The notes under the pieces are model-generated. The model did no database searches, was not told where the DNA came from, and was given only the letters and a program-made list of their open reading frames with translations. Positions 42,696-51,361 of a stretch of 64,000 nt of DNA are shown here, piece by piece. Source of the DNA: PALSA-612 sp963704335 (GTDB lineage Bacteria > Actinomycetota > Thermoleophilia > Gaiellales > Gaiellaceae); assembly GCA_963704335.1 (NCBI GenBank), contig OY969889.1, positions 1,674,001 through 1,738,000 of the forward strand, in the 5' to 3' direction. Position 1 is the stretch's first letter; every line of letters begins with the position of its first letter. A program made the position numbers and the translations under genes.

Positions 42696-43706
42696 GTGGC
42701 AGCTCCTGCCGTCGAGCTGGAGGTGGAGGGGCGCGTGGTGCGCGTCTCCAACCCGGACAAGGTCTACTTCCGCAAGCGCAAGGAGACGAAGCTCGATCTC
42801 GTCCAGTACTACCTCTCGGTCGGCGACGGCATCGTCCGCGCGCTACGCGACCGGCCGACGTACCTCAAGCGGCACCCGGACGGGGCCGCCACCGACCCGA
42901 TCTACCAGAAGCGCGTCCCCGAGAAGCGACCCGAGTGGATCGAGACCGTGCGCGTGACCTTTCCGTCCGGGCGGCACGCCGATGCGCTGTGCGTGACGGA
43001 GGTGGCGCAGGTGATGTGGGCGGCCAACCTCGCCACGCTCGACTTCCATCCCTGGCCCGCGCGGCGCCCTGACGTCGATCACCCGGACGAGCTGCGGATC
43101 GACATCGACCCTCAGCCGGGCACGGGCTTCAAGAAAGGGAAGCAGGTGGCGGCGCTCGTGCACGAGGTGCTGTCGGAGATCGGCTACACCGGCTGGCCCA
43201 AGACGTCGGGCAACCGTGGCATCCATGTCGCGTGCCGGATCGAGCCGAACTGGGACTTCCCCGTGGTGCGGAGGGCGGCGCTCGCCTTCGCTCGCGAGGT
43301 CGAGCGGCGCGCGCCGAAGCTCGTGACGACGGCCTGGTGGAAGGAGGAGCGGGGGCGGCGCGTCTTCATCGACTACAACCAGAACGCCCGCGACCGGACG
43401 ATCGCCTCGGCCTACTCCGTGCGGGCGCGGCAGGACGCGACCATCTCGGCACCGGTCACCTGGGACGAGCTGCCCGGCGCGGAGACCGAGGACTTCACGC
43501 TGGGGACGATGCCGAAGCGCTTCGCGAAGCTCGGCGACGTGCAGGCGGGGATCGATGACTCGCTTTGCGACCTGCGTGTGCTGCTCGATTGGGTCGAGCG
43601 GGATGAGGCAGCGGGAGTCGGCGAGGCGCCGTATCCGCCGCACTTCCCGAAGATGCCCGACGAGCCCCGCCGCGTGCAGCCTTCGAAGAAGCGTGCCGCC
43701 GACTAG
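42696..43706 (+). CDS. ligD: LigD-type DNA polymerase/primase domain protein
   Basis: The 336-residue protein is the stand-alone polymerase domain of bacterial NHEJ: VSNPDKVYF, RPTYLKRHPDG, LRIDIDPQPGTGF (catalytic Asp pair), WPKTSGNRGIHV (His of the primase fold) and VFIDYNQNARDRTIASAYSVR. GTG 42696 leads straight into the fold. The ligase domain is a separate gene 0.7 kb downstream. No Ku is in the window. Confidence 0.9.
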   Translation: MAAPAVELEVEGRVVRVSNPDKVYFRKRKETKLDLVQYYLSVGDGIVRALRDRPTYLKRHPDGAATDPIYQKRVPEKRPEWIETVRVTFPSGRHADALCVTEVAQVMWAANLATLDFHPWPARRPDVDHPDELRIDIDPQPGTGFKKGKQVAALVHEVLSEIGYTGWPKTSGNRGIHVACRIEPNWDFPVVRRAALAFAREVERRAPKLVTTAWWKEERGRRVFIDYNQNARDRTIASAYSVRARQDATISAPVTWDELPGAETEDFTLGTMPKRFAKLGDVQAGIDDSLCDLRVLLDWVERDEAAGVGEAPYPPHFPKMPDEPRRVQPSKKRAAD

Positions 43707-43735
43707 AACGCGGCGATCCGGGGTAGACCACAGGC

Positions 43736-43822
43736 ATGTTCAAGACGCGATACGCAGTCCTTGGTTGGCTCACGTGGGTCGTGGGCAAGCAGTATGCGAA
43801 GCGCAAGCTGAAGTTTCGCTAG
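43736..43822 (+). CDS. 28-residue basic small protein
   Basis: An ATG at 43736 opens MFKTRYAVLGWLTWVVGKQY followed by AKRKLKFR and a stop. It has one short amphipathic/hydrophobic helix and a strongly basic end. Its 3' end lies 9 bp upstream of the XRE operator. No recognised family. Confidence 0.4.
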   Translation: MFKTRYAVLGWLTWVVGKQYAKRKLKFR

Positions 43823-43830
43823 CTACCTTC

Positions 43831-43877
43831 ATGTAAAGCGAGCTTGACATCTAGCTGGTGTCAAGCTAGCTTTACAT
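43831..43877. promoter_or_regulatory. operator/promoter of the XRE regulator: 19-bp inverted repeat with one mismatch
   Basis: ATGTAAAGCGAGCTTGACA (43831-43849) and TGTCAAGCTAGCTTTACAT (43859-43877) are inverted copies differing at one base with a 9-bp spacer. TTGACA at the end of the left arm is a consensus -35, and TAGCTT 17 bp later is a weak -10. Transcription would begin near the ATG at 43879, so the mRNA is probably leaderless. The regulator binding here would cover its own promoter. Confidence 0.75.
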
Positions 43878-43878
43878 C

Positions 43879-44076
43879 ATGAAGAACGAGATCCGGATGC
43901 TTCGTGCCGCACGCGAGCTGTCTCAAGCTGAGCTCGCTGCCGCGATGGACGTCTCTCGTCAGACGATCAACGCGATCGAGACCGAGCGGTATACGCCGTC
44001 GCTGCCATTGGCGATAGCCCTCGCTCGCTTCTTCGATCGAACCGTAGAGGAGGTTTTCGACAATGGCTCTAACTAG
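43879..44076 (+). CDS. XRE-family transcriptional regulator
   Basis: The 65-residue protein is a single HTH: RMLRAARELSQAELAAAMDVSRQTI and AIETERYTPSLPLAIALARF, the YozG-like small Cro/CI type. It starts 1 bp after the inverted repeat and probably represses itself. Its last codons overlap the membrane-protein start by 14 bases. Confidence 0.9.
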   Translation: MKNEIRMLRAARELSQAELAAAMDVSRQTINAIETERYTPSLPLAIALARFFDRTVEEVFDNGSN

Positions 44077-44446
44077 GACTCGCTGGTGGCTGCCGCTCTT
44101 CTCGCTGTTCCTGGGCTTGCTGATGCTGGCCGCGTTCTGGATCGGCGACGACCTGGGCATGGGACTCTTCGCTCTTGGCGTGATGGCCGGTGCTGGGTTG
44201 CTGTTCCTCGTCGGCGGGCGTTCCGAGATGGTGCGCGGCCTGAGAGGAGATGGACGTGACGAGTACTGGGAGCGCATGGACGTGCACGCGAGCTATCTCG
44301 CCGGCATGGCGACGATCGGCCTGATCATCGGCATGTGCCTGTGGGAGTGGGCGCACGGACGCAGTGGAACGCCATACGTTCAGCTCGGGGCGATCGCCGG
44401 CGTCGCGTACGTGGCCGCGCTCGGTGCCCTACGGATCAGGGGCTGA
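44063..44446 (+). CDS. small membrane protein coupled to the XRE regulator
   Basis: The 127-residue protein has four membrane helices (LPLFSLFLGLLMLAAFWI, GLFALGVMAGAGLLFLVGG, LAGMATIGLIIGMCLW, LGAIAGVAYVAALGAL) with a charged cytoplasmic loop GLRGDGRDEYWERMDVH. XRE-plus-membrane-protein pairs of this layout are common, and their function is mostly unknown. It converges on the DNA ligase gene with an 11-bp overlap. Confidence 0.75.
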   Translation: MALTRTRWWLPLFSLFLGLLMLAAFWIGDDLGMGLFALGVMAGAGLLFLVGGRSEMVRGLRGDGRDEYWERMDVHASYLAGMATIGLIIGMCLWEWAHGRSGTPYVQLGAIAGVAYVAALGALRIRG

Positions 44447-45491
44447 GCAAGGAGTCGACGGAGTCGGAGCGCCGGCGTGGCGGGCGCAACTCGCGCCACG
44501 TGCACTGCTCCGGCTCCTTGTCGTCGCGGAAGCGAAGAAACCGCGTGCCGTGTCGAATGCGGTGCCTCTCGACCTTGTCGTACCGGACCTCGACCACGAG
44601 TTCCGGCCTGACAGCCGACTCTGCGAGCTCGCCGCCTCCCCAGCGGTTCGGTTCCGAGAAGCCACGCTCGGGAGCGCCCTTCAACAACGGCTTCACGAGC
44701 TCGAGCGTCATGTCGTGCCGGGAGGCCGCGACAGCGCAGGACCCGACGTAATGCAGCTCGCCCTTGTCGTAGAGACCGAGCAGCAGCGTTGCGAGTCGTG
44801 TCGGCTTCTCCTTCCAGCGGACGCCGACGACGACGCAGTCCGCGGTCTTCTCCGGCTTGACCTTGACGACGCCGTCGCGTGAGCCGGGGAGATACGGCAG
44901 GTCGCGGCGCTTGGCGACGACTCCGTCGAGGCCGATCGCCTCGAACCGCTCGAGCCACTCGACCGCCTCGACCTGGTCGCGCGTGGCGGGAGAGAGCTCG
45001 AAGCTCTTGGCGACTCGCGCGAGCTTCGTCCGGCGCTTCGCGAGCGGCTCCTTCCACACCTGCTCGCCCTTCCAGACGAGGACGTCGAAAGCGATGAAGC
45101 GCGCCGGGATCTCGGCCGACAGCTTGCGCACGCGGCTCTCGGCAGGGTGCAGGCGCATCTGCATGGCATCGAAGTCGAGCACGCCCTTGCGCTCGATGAC
45201 GATCTCGCCGTCGAGCGCGGACTTCGGCGGCAGGAGCTTCGCGAGCGACTCGAGCTCGGGGAAGTAGCGGAGCAATGGTCGCGCGTTTCGCGACCAGAGC
45301 CGAAGGTCGCCGCTGGCATTTTCGAGCAGACCGCGGAACCCGTCCCACTTCGGCTCGTACTGCCACTCCTTCCCCTCCGGGAGCTCGCGAACGAGCTCGG
45401 CTTCCATCGGGGGGAAGGGGATCGCGCGGGAGAGATCGTCAGGCCGCTCGACGGGCTCGCTGCTCGACCTGCGACGGCGCGGACGGGCCAT
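44436..45491 (-). CDS. ATP-dependent DNA ligase (LigC/LigD ligase domain)
   Basis: The 351-residue protein has the nucleotidyl-transferase motif I EPKWDGFRG (adenylated Lys), motif III LDGEIVIER, motif IV LDGVVAKRRDLPY and motif V VKVKPEKTADCVVVG, then an OB-fold. It would seal breaks with the polymerase encoded at 42696. Length fits a single ligase unit. Confidence 0.92.
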   Translation of the reverse strand: MARPRRRRSSSEPVERPDDLSRAIPFPPMEAELVRELPEGKEWQYEPKWDGFRGLLENASGDLRLWSRNARPLLRYFPELESLAKLLPPKSALDGEIVIERKGVLDFDAMQMRLHPAESRVRKLSAEIPARFIAFDVLVWKGEQVWKEPLAKRRTKLARVAKSFELSPATRDQVEAVEWLERFEAIGLDGVVAKRRDLPYLPGSRDGVVKVKPEKTADCVVVGVRWKEKPTRLATLLLGLYDKGELHYVGSCAVAASRHDMTLELVKPLLKGAPERGFSEPNRWGGGELAESAVRPELVVEVRYDKVERHRIRHGTRFLRFRDDKEPEQCTWRELRPPRRRSDSVDSLLSP

Positions 45492-45536
45492 GGCCGGAAC
45501 CTACCTTGCCCTTCAGAGCCACTAGGCTGGTGTCTC

Positions 45537-46766
45537 ATGCGACGCGTCGTCGTCACGGGCCTGGGAGCAGTCACGCCGGTGGGCTCGACCGCGCGTGAGA
45601 CGTGGGACGCCGCAGTCGCCGGTCGCAGCGGCATCGACTTCATCCGCTCGTTCGACGCTACCGGCTACCCCGTGCGCATCGCCGCGGAGGTCAAGGACTT
45701 CGACCCCGGGTCGGTCGTGCCGGTCAAGGAGGCGAGGCGCCTCGACAGGTACACACTGCTCGGACTGGCGGCCGCCCGGGAAGCGGTCGACGACGCCGGG
45801 CTCGACGGAATCTACGACGAGATGCGCGTCGGCATCCTCTTCGGCTCCGCGATCGGCGGCATCACTTCGATCATGAATCAGGGTGAGGTTCTGCGCGACC
45901 GCGGCGGAGATCGCATCTCCCCGTACTTCATCCCCAGCGTGCTGGTCGACGCCGCGTCAGGCCAGATCGCCATCACGCTCGGCTATCGCGGCCCGAACTA
46001 TGCGCCCGTGTCGGCGTGCGCGACGGGCTCGACGGCGGTGGGGGAGGGGGCCGAGGTGATCCGCCGCGGCGACGCGGACGCCGTGCTCGCGGGCGGTGCG
46101 GAGGCGGCCATGCACCCGGTGATCCTCGCCGGCTTCTGCGCGATGCGCGGCCTCGCTGCCGAGGAGGAGTACCCGCCGCGCGCCTCCCGGCCGTTCGACG
46201 CGCTCCGTTCCGGCTTCGTCATGGGTGAGGGCGGGTGCGTGCTCGTGCTCGAGGAGCTGGAGGCGGCTCGCAAGCGCGGTGCGAAGGTCTACGCCGAGAT
46301 CCTCGGCTACGGGGCGTCGAACGACGCCTACCACCTGGCACAGCCCGAGCCGGAGGCGACCGGCGTGGCGGAGATGATGCGCCAGGCGCTCAAGCGCGCA
46401 GAGGTCGAGCCGACGCGTGTCGGATACATCAACGCCCACGGGACATCGACGCCGCTCGGCGACGCCGCCGAGACGAAGGCGATCAAGGACGTCTTCGGCG
46501 AGCATGCGTACGAGCTGGCGGTGTCGTCCACGAAGTCCGTCATGGGGCACTGCTTCGGGGCGGCGGGCGCGATCGAGGCGATGATGTGCGTGCTCGCGAT
46601 CCACGAGGGCGTGCTGCCGCCGACGATCAACTACGAGCATCCCGACCCCGCGTGCGACCTCGACTACGTGCCCAACGAGGCGCGCCGCGCGCAGGTCGAC
46701 GTGGCGTTGTCGAACGCGATGGGCCTCGGCGGCCACAACGCCTGCGTCCTCGTCGGCCGCGTCTAG
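45537..46766 (+). CDS. fabF: beta-ketoacyl-ACP synthase II
   Basis: The 409-residue condensing enzyme has VVVTGLGAVTPVG, the catalytic Cys in VSACATGSTAVGEG, the two His in NAHGTSTPLGD and MGHCFGAAGAIEAM, and the C-terminal SNAMGLGGHNA. It extends acyl-ACP in fatty acid synthesis. The ATG at 45537 gives the usual length. The rest of the fab genes are not here. Confidence 0.94.
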   Translation: MRRVVVTGLGAVTPVGSTARETWDAAVAGRSGIDFIRSFDATGYPVRIAAEVKDFDPGSVVPVKEARRLDRYTLLGLAAAREAVDDAGLDGIYDEMRVGILFGSAIGGITSIMNQGEVLRDRGGDRISPYFIPSVLVDAASGQIAITLGYRGPNYAPVSACATGSTAVGEGAEVIRRGDADAVLAGGAEAAMHPVILAGFCAMRGLAAEEEYPPRASRPFDALRSGFVMGEGGCVLVLEELEAARKRGAKVYAEILGYGASNDAYHLAQPEPEATGVAEMMRQALKRAEVEPTRVGYINAHGTSTPLGDAAETKAIKDVFGEHAYELAVSSTKSVMGHCFGAAGAIEAMMCVLAIHEGVLPPTINYEHPDPACDLDYVPNEARRAQVDVALSNAMGLGGHNACVLVGRV

Positions 46767-46778
46767 TCCGAACACCCG

Positions 46779-46791
46779 GGTGTCAGACACC
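46779..46791 (+). repeat. dispersed repeat D, copy 2
   Basis: GGTGTCAGACACC, 12 bp past the fabF stop, belongs to the same palindrome family as 33570 and 54609. The rest of 46767-46879 shows no gene. Confidence 0.5.
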
Positions 46792-46879
46792 GTTGAGGTG
46801 TTTTCCCTGCAGATCGCGGAGTCGTGTCGGTCCGTTTGGGCCATCGCGAGCCGGCCCTGTCAGACGTGGCTCGTGGGGA

Positions 46880-47731
46880 CTAGCCGACGAAGGCGGCGAG
46901 CTTCCACTCGCCGTCGAGACCCTTCAGCTCACGCGTGCCGCGGTCCTCGAATCGGAGGTCGGTGGAGATCGCAAGCGCCCGCGTGAGCTCGGAGACGAGG
47001 ATCTCGTCCGCGCCGGCAGCGGACATGATCCGCGCTGCCTCGTGCATTGCGACTCCACGCACGTCGTCGCCGACGAGCTCGACCTCACCGACGTGAACGC
47101 CGGCGCGCATGTGGAGATCGTGCGCGTTGGCGCGTCGGCGGATAGCGGCCGCACAGTGCAACGCCCGCGCAGGCCCGTCGAACGTTGCGACGATGCCGTC
47201 CCCCGTCGTCGTCACCTCGCGCCCCTGAAAACGCTCGAGCTCGGCGCGGGCGCCGGTGAAGTGCTCCGACAGGAGCTCGCGCCACCGGGCATCCCCGACA
47301 CGCCCGGCGATCTGCGTCGACTCGACGAGGTCTGTGAACAGCAGCGTCCGTAGAACGCGGCTGTGCACGCCCGTGGGAAAGCCGGCCCAGGCGCGGATCC
47401 CCGACCACTCGATCTGGACACATGGCTCATCGCCGACCGTGTAGCCGTCATGGCCGGGCGGGATGTCGAAGGCGTCTCGAGGGCTGAAGACCGTGCTCGT
47501 GCCGTCGCTGAAGTCGATGCCCAGCTGCCCGGAGATGATGACGCCGATGTGCCGCGCCTGGCACCAGTCGCCGCCCACCTTGGGGCGGTTGTGCTCCGAC
47601 CAGCGCCAGCCCGGCTCGGCGACGAACCAACCGACCGTGAGGTCTCCGAGGTCGACGAGCTTGGCCGTGATCTTGGGGAAGGTGATTACCTCGGCGGGCG
47701 TGTCGAGATTGCCGCGCGTGACCTCAGCCAT
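46880..47731 (-). CDS. cupin - class III nucleotide cyclase fusion
   Basis: The 283-residue protein has an N-terminal cupin domain (FVAEPGWRWSEHNRP, HIGVIISGQLGIDFSDG, DAFDIPPGHDGYTVG) and a C-terminal cyclase domain (LLFTDLVESTQIAGRVG, TTTGDGIVATFDG, MRAGVHVGEVELVG). The cupin probably senses a ligand and controls the cyclase. ATG 47731 begins MAEVTRGNLD; the longer start reads into the HAD gene. It overlaps the HAD stop by 8 bases. Confidence 0.78.
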   Translation of the reverse strand: MAEVTRGNLDTPAEVITFPKITAKLVDLGDLTVGWFVAEPGWRWSEHNRPKVGGDWCQARHIGVIISGQLGIDFSDGTSTVFSPRDAFDIPPGHDGYTVGDEPCVQIEWSGIRAWAGFPTGVHSRVLRTLLFTDLVESTQIAGRVGDARWRELLSEHFTGARAELERFQGREVTTTGDGIVATFDGPARALHCAAAIRRRANAHDLHMRAGVHVGEVELVGDDVRGVAMHEAARIMSAAGADEILVSELTRALAISTDLRFEDRGTRELKGLDGEWKLAAFVG

Positions 47732-48380
47732 CAGCCAGGATGATCTCAAGCGCCAGCTCGTCGATTGACGCGAGGACGACATCCGCGGTGGCGAGCGTCT
47801 CCTCGTCCGGCGGATAGTGCGGATTCGGGAGCGCGACCACTCGCATGCCGGCCGCCTTGGCCGAGCGGATGCCCGAATGCGAGTCCTCGATCGCGGCGCA
47901 ACACTCGGGCGGGACGCCGAGACGACGCGCCGCCTCGAGGTAGACGTCCGGCGCAGGCTTGCCGCGCGGCACCTCCTCCGATGAGACCGTGGCGCGGAAG
48001 AACTCGGTCAGCTCGGCCAGGACGAGCACGTCGTCTATCAGCGGGCGGTTGGACGATGACGCCACCGCGCAGGGGAAGCTGCAGGACATTCGCTCCACCG
48101 CCTCCCGCGCGCCGCGGATCAGAGGCAGATGCTCGTGGTAGCGCGCGGCCATCAGCTCGACGACGTCGGCGTTGATCTCATCGGGAGGCTTGTCGACGCG
48201 CAGCTCGTCGTGGATGTATTGCGACCACTCGGTCGAGCTCATGCCCATCATCGCTCGCTGCGCCTCGTCGTCGTAGCGTCCTCCGTGCTCTCGGATGTAC
48301 CGCTCGCGGATTTCGTCCCAGATCGGCTCGCTGTCGACGATGACACCGTCGAGATCGAAGACGACGGCTTCGACGCTCAT
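47724..48380 (-). CDS. HAD-superfamily phosphatase/phosphomutase (beta-phosphoglucomutase-like)
   Basis: The 218-residue protein has motif I VVFDLDGVIVDSEPIWDE, motif II AVASSSNRP, the Lys of VPRGKPAPDVYLEAARRLG and motif IV AAIEDSHSGIRSAKAAGM. It fits the beta-phosphoglucomutase/sugar phosphatase subfamily. Its ATG overlaps the flavin-reductase stop in ATGA. Confidence 0.87.
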   Translation of the reverse strand: MSVEAVVFDLDGVIVDSEPIWDEIRERYIREHGGRYDDEAQRAMMGMSSTEWSQYIHDELRVDKPPDEINADVVELMAARYHEHLPLIRGAREAVERMSCSFPCAVASSSNRPLIDDVLVLAELTEFFRATVSSEEVPRGKPAPDVYLEAARRLGVPPECCAAIEDSHSGIRSAKAAGMRVVALPNPHYPPDEETLATADVVLASIDELALEIILADG

Positions 48381-48865
48381 GACAGCGCGCGGTAGGCGGA
48401 GCCGACGTGGACGAGCGGGGGCGCGTCCGTGCCCAGCTCGGCCGCCAGCACGTCGCCGACGAACAGCGTGTGGTCTCCCACCTCGCACTCCGAACGGAGC
48501 CGGCATTCGAGCCAGCCGATCGCCCCTGCCAGAAGCGGGGCGCCCTCCGAGCCCTCGTGGTGCGCGACGCCGTGCCACATCGCGATCGGCGGCACGCTGC
48601 GGGCGAAGTGTTGCGAGAGCCACTCCTGGCCGCCTGCGAGCAGGCTGACTGCGAAGCCCCCGGCCTCGCGCAGCAGCTCGTGGAGCTGCGCCTGCCGCGC
48701 GATCGAGATGCCGACGAGCGGTGGATCGAGAGACAGCGAGACGAGAGCGCTCACCGTCTGGCCGAGCAGCGTGCCGTCGACGTTGACCGTGACGACGGCG
48801 ACGCCGCTGGGAAAGCGGCGCATGACTTCTCTCAGATCGTCCCCGTCAGGCCCAGACCCAGGCAT
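48377..48865 (-). CDS. flavin reductase-like FMN-binding protein
   Basis: The 162-residue protein has the flavin-reductase domain: FPSGVAVVTVNVDGTLLGQT, SLSLDPPLVGISIAR, FAVSLLAGGQEWLSQHFA and DHTLFVGDVLAAE. It would supply reduced FMN to a monooxygenase, or act as a small FMN reductase. It heads a three-gene overlapping set with the HAD and cupin-cyclase genes. Confidence 0.87.
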   Translation of the reverse strand: MPGSGPDGDDLREVMRRFPSGVAVVTVNVDGTLLGQTVSALVSLSLDPPLVGISIARQAQLHELLREAGGFAVSLLAGGQEWLSQHFARSVPPIAMWHGVAHHEGSEGAPLLAGAIGWLECRLRSECEVGDHTLFVGDVLAAELGTDAPPLVHVGSAYRALS

Positions 48866-48886
48866 GGGCCGATCATAGGCGTGGCG

Positions 48887-49762
48887 TTACCGCGGCTGGC
48901 ACGTGGGATCGCCTGCGAGCAGCGAGCTCATGTGAGCGTCCGCACGGCGATCGAACTGAGGATCGTAGCGCTGGGGCGGCGTGCCCTCCCAGTATGCGTC
49001 CGGTGTCACTCCCGGCCCGATGACCGTGGCGCGATAGCGCTTGCCGCGGCCCTCCGGCCGGTTCCCGTGTCGGTAGAACCCGTAACAGAAGCCTCCCGTC
49101 GGCTCGTGGGTGAGGAACGAGTTCTCCCGGCGCCACCCCTTCCCGTACGCGGAGTCGAGCGTGTCGACGTAGACATTCCGGCCGTAGTCATCTAGGGGCA
49201 CGCCGGCCCGTGTCGATTTGAAGCCGTAGACGGGTTGCCCGCGGTACGTCAGCGTCCCGTAGAGCTGGTGGAAGCGGCTGTACGCCCAGCCGAAGTGGAT
49301 GTCGAGGCGGGGCAGCGGCCCCGACCAGTGCGACAGGCGCAGTTCCCAGGTGCCTTGTCCCGGGGCGACGGAGGTGCCGTAGTTCCGGGCCGTCCGCGGC
49401 CAGCTCTGCAGCGCCCAGAACGAGCCGTCCGGGGTGCGACAGGCTGTCACGAGCCACTTGATCGGCGGGCGCGCAGGGACGCAGACGTTCGCACCAACCC
49501 CTGAGCCACCCGAATAGTCGATCTTGAACGCGACCTGCGGGCGGCCGGAGTCTGACGCAAGGGCGTTGATCGCTCCCCATGCGAGCACGTCGCGTGACCT
49601 GCCCTGGGCGCGGTACGACACGAGGGCCTTACCTGCCCGGTCCACCTGGAGCTGCACGTCCGTCGCGTTACGCGTGATGAGTTCCGAGGCAGGCGCTGGC
49701 CCTGCCGACCAGAAGACGACGGCCAATGCTGCGAGTGAAAGTCTCGTCGCACGCACGTCCAA
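48887..49762 (-). CDS. secreted protein of unknown function
   Basis: The 291-residue protein has a signal peptide (LAALAVVFWSAGPAPAS) and an aromatic-rich mature part (FGWAYSRFHQLYGTLTYRG, VYVDTLDSAYGKGWRR, GGFCYGFYRHG) with four cysteines. The TTG at 49762 is the earliest start; GTG 49756 sits better behind GGGGG. No family recognised. Confidence 0.65.
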   Translation of the reverse strand: MDVRATRLSLAALAVVFWSAGPAPASELITRNATDVQLQVDRAGKALVSYRAQGRSRDVLAWGAINALASDSGRPQVAFKIDYSGGSGVGANVCVPARPPIKWLVTACRTPDGSFWALQSWPRTARNYGTSVAPGQGTWELRLSHWSGPLPRLDIHFGWAYSRFHQLYGTLTYRGQPVYGFKSTRAGVPLDDYGRNVYVDTLDSAYGKGWRRENSFLTHEPTGGFCYGFYRHGNRPEGRGKRYRATVIGPGVTPDAYWEGTPPQRYDPQFDRRADAHMSSLLAGDPTCQPR

Positions 49763-49793
49763 CCCCCGTGGAGCCAGGATAGGCTAAACCGCC

Positions 49794-50101
49794 GTGACCT
49801 GGTACGAGTTTCTCCTTTTCTTTCACATCGCCATGGCCGTCATCTGGGTCGGCGGTGGCGCAGTGATCCAGCTCTTCGCGCTCCGCGTACCAGACCCGGG
49901 CCGCATGGCGGACGGATCCAGAGGATCCTCGCGCTGTCGCGTGCCGACCTGATGCTGCTGTTCCTCCTCATCTTCGACATGGCCGTCAAGCCGTCTTGGG
50001 ACGACGTGTGGCTGTGGATAGCTGTCGGCGGCTTCGCGCTGCTAGCGGCCGTGCTCGTGCGCAACGGGCTGCACGCAAAGCTCGCATCGGCAACGGCGTA
50101 G
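49794..50101 (+). pseudogene. DUF2269 pseudogene with internal deletion
   Basis: The first part reads WYEFLLFFHIAMAVIWVGGG, as in DUF2269 proteins, and after a frame change the end reads RILALSRADLMLLFLLIFDM followed by AVKP. The central helices are missing and the join lies near 49910-49925. The frames do not match across it. Compare the intact gene at 14090. Confidence 0.8.
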
Positions 50102-50187
50102 CGGGTCCACCGAGCCGCGAGTGAGTGGCTGCTGCGTGTAGTACGGTCGCGTGACCTGACCGCTACCTGCTGCACGAAGGAGTCTTG

Positions 50188-50457
50188 ATGCCGAGAATCG
50201 TCGTCACCCATGCCGTCGAAGACATCGAGCGTTGGCTACAGGGCAAGGCAGAACGCGCTGCTGCTATCGAATCGGGTACCGGCAGCAACGTTACGGACTA
50301 CGTTGCCCGTGATGGCACCAACAACATCGCCGTGACAGCCGACGTGTCCGACCTGGCCGCCATCCAAAGCATGTTGGCGTCGCCGTCCCCTGAGGTCGCC
50401 GCGACGATGGCAGCGCACGGCGTCGTCCCACCGATCACGGTCTACGTCGAGGCGTAG
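50188..50457 (+). CDS. conserved small protein of unknown function
   Basis: The 89-residue protein (MPRIVVTHAVEDIERWLQGK ... MAAHGVVPPITVYVEA) has alternating strands and helices as in ferredoxin-like dimeric barrels. ATG 50188 follows AAGGAG at 5 nt. There is no catalytic motif I can name. Confidence 0.65.
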   Translation: MPRIVVTHAVEDIERWLQGKAERAAAIESGTGSNVTDYVARDGTNNIAVTADVSDLAAIQSMLASPSPEVAATMAAHGVVPPITVYVEA

Positions 50458-50467
50458 TCACGACGGC

Positions 50468-51340
50468 TCAGACGCTCTGCCACTCGACCAGGGGAGCCGC
50501 GACCCACGTGGGGCGAGGAGCCTCGTAGAGCTCAGACGCATCGGTGTAGGCCATGTCGACGATCTGGCCGGTGAGGTCGCCCCGGAGATAGCGGAAGACC
50601 TGCCCCGCGTCACGCGCATCGCTCTTCGCCTCGACGCAGTGCGCGTCGTATCCCGCGTAGTCGCCCCGGGCGAGCAGCTCGATGCCCGCCTCGATCGTCT
50701 CCCGGGCGAGCTCGAGGCCGCCGCTGTCGGGAGCCAACGACCGCTCGGGCGGATCGCCGTAGCCGATCCCGTGATGGAACGGATCCGCGGTGGACACGAC
50801 GACGGCGTCGTCCGCCAGTGCGGCGAGCTCCTCGATGCCCGGAAGCCGGTCGGGGTGCCCGCCGGCGAGGTAGGGATAGCGTTCGACTACCTCGGGGGCG
50901 ATGATCCCGCGCCGCTTCGTCTCCGCCTCCCAGAAGTGCCGGAAGCTGATGAGGGAGTGGTCGTCGCGCCACTCCTCGCGGCCGTCGATTCCAGGCCCCT
51001 GGATTCCCCAGAACGGCCAGGCCGATGGATCCTCACCGGCTGAGACACGCCTCCGGGCGTCCTCCATCTCGTCGGTGAAGGCGTGGAGAACGCTGATTAC
51101 GACCACGCGGTCGGCGCCGCTGTCGAGGCAGCCGTGGACGACCGCGGCGACCTGGTGCCCACAGTCGGAGACACCCGCGTGCGGAAAGACGGCCACGCCT
51201 CCGGCGGCCAGCGTCGGAGCGAGATCCCACTCACGCCCGCGCTCGAGGCGCTCGAGCGTTCCCTGCTCGCCCAGCGCCTCGTGCTCGGAGCGGTAGAGCT
51301 CGTGGATCTGCTCCTTGAGTCGACGGCGATCGAGCTCCAT
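50468..51340 (-). CDS. Memo/LigB-fold-like protein
   Basis: The 290-residue protein shows VAVFPHAGVSDCGHQVAAVV, ADRVVVISVLHAFTDEM and VVVSTADPFHHGIGYGD, an arrangement of His residues like that of Memo and class III extradiol dioxygenases. Partner genes of those systems are absent. The family call is tentative. Confidence 0.5.
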   Translation of the reverse strand: MELDRRRLKEQIHELYRSEHEALGEQGTLERLERGREWDLAPTLAAGGVAVFPHAGVSDCGHQVAAVVHGCLDSGADRVVVISVLHAFTDEMEDARRRVSAGEDPSAWPFWGIQGPGIDGREEWRDDHSLISFRHFWEAETKRRGIIAPEVVERYPYLAGGHPDRLPGIEELAALADDAVVVSTADPFHHGIGYGDPPERSLAPDSGGLELARETIEAGIELLARGDYAGYDAHCVEAKSDARDAGQVFRYLRGDLTGQIVDMAYTDASELYEAPRPTWVAAPLVEWQSV

Positions 51341-51361
51341 CGAAGCGGATTCTCCCCGATC

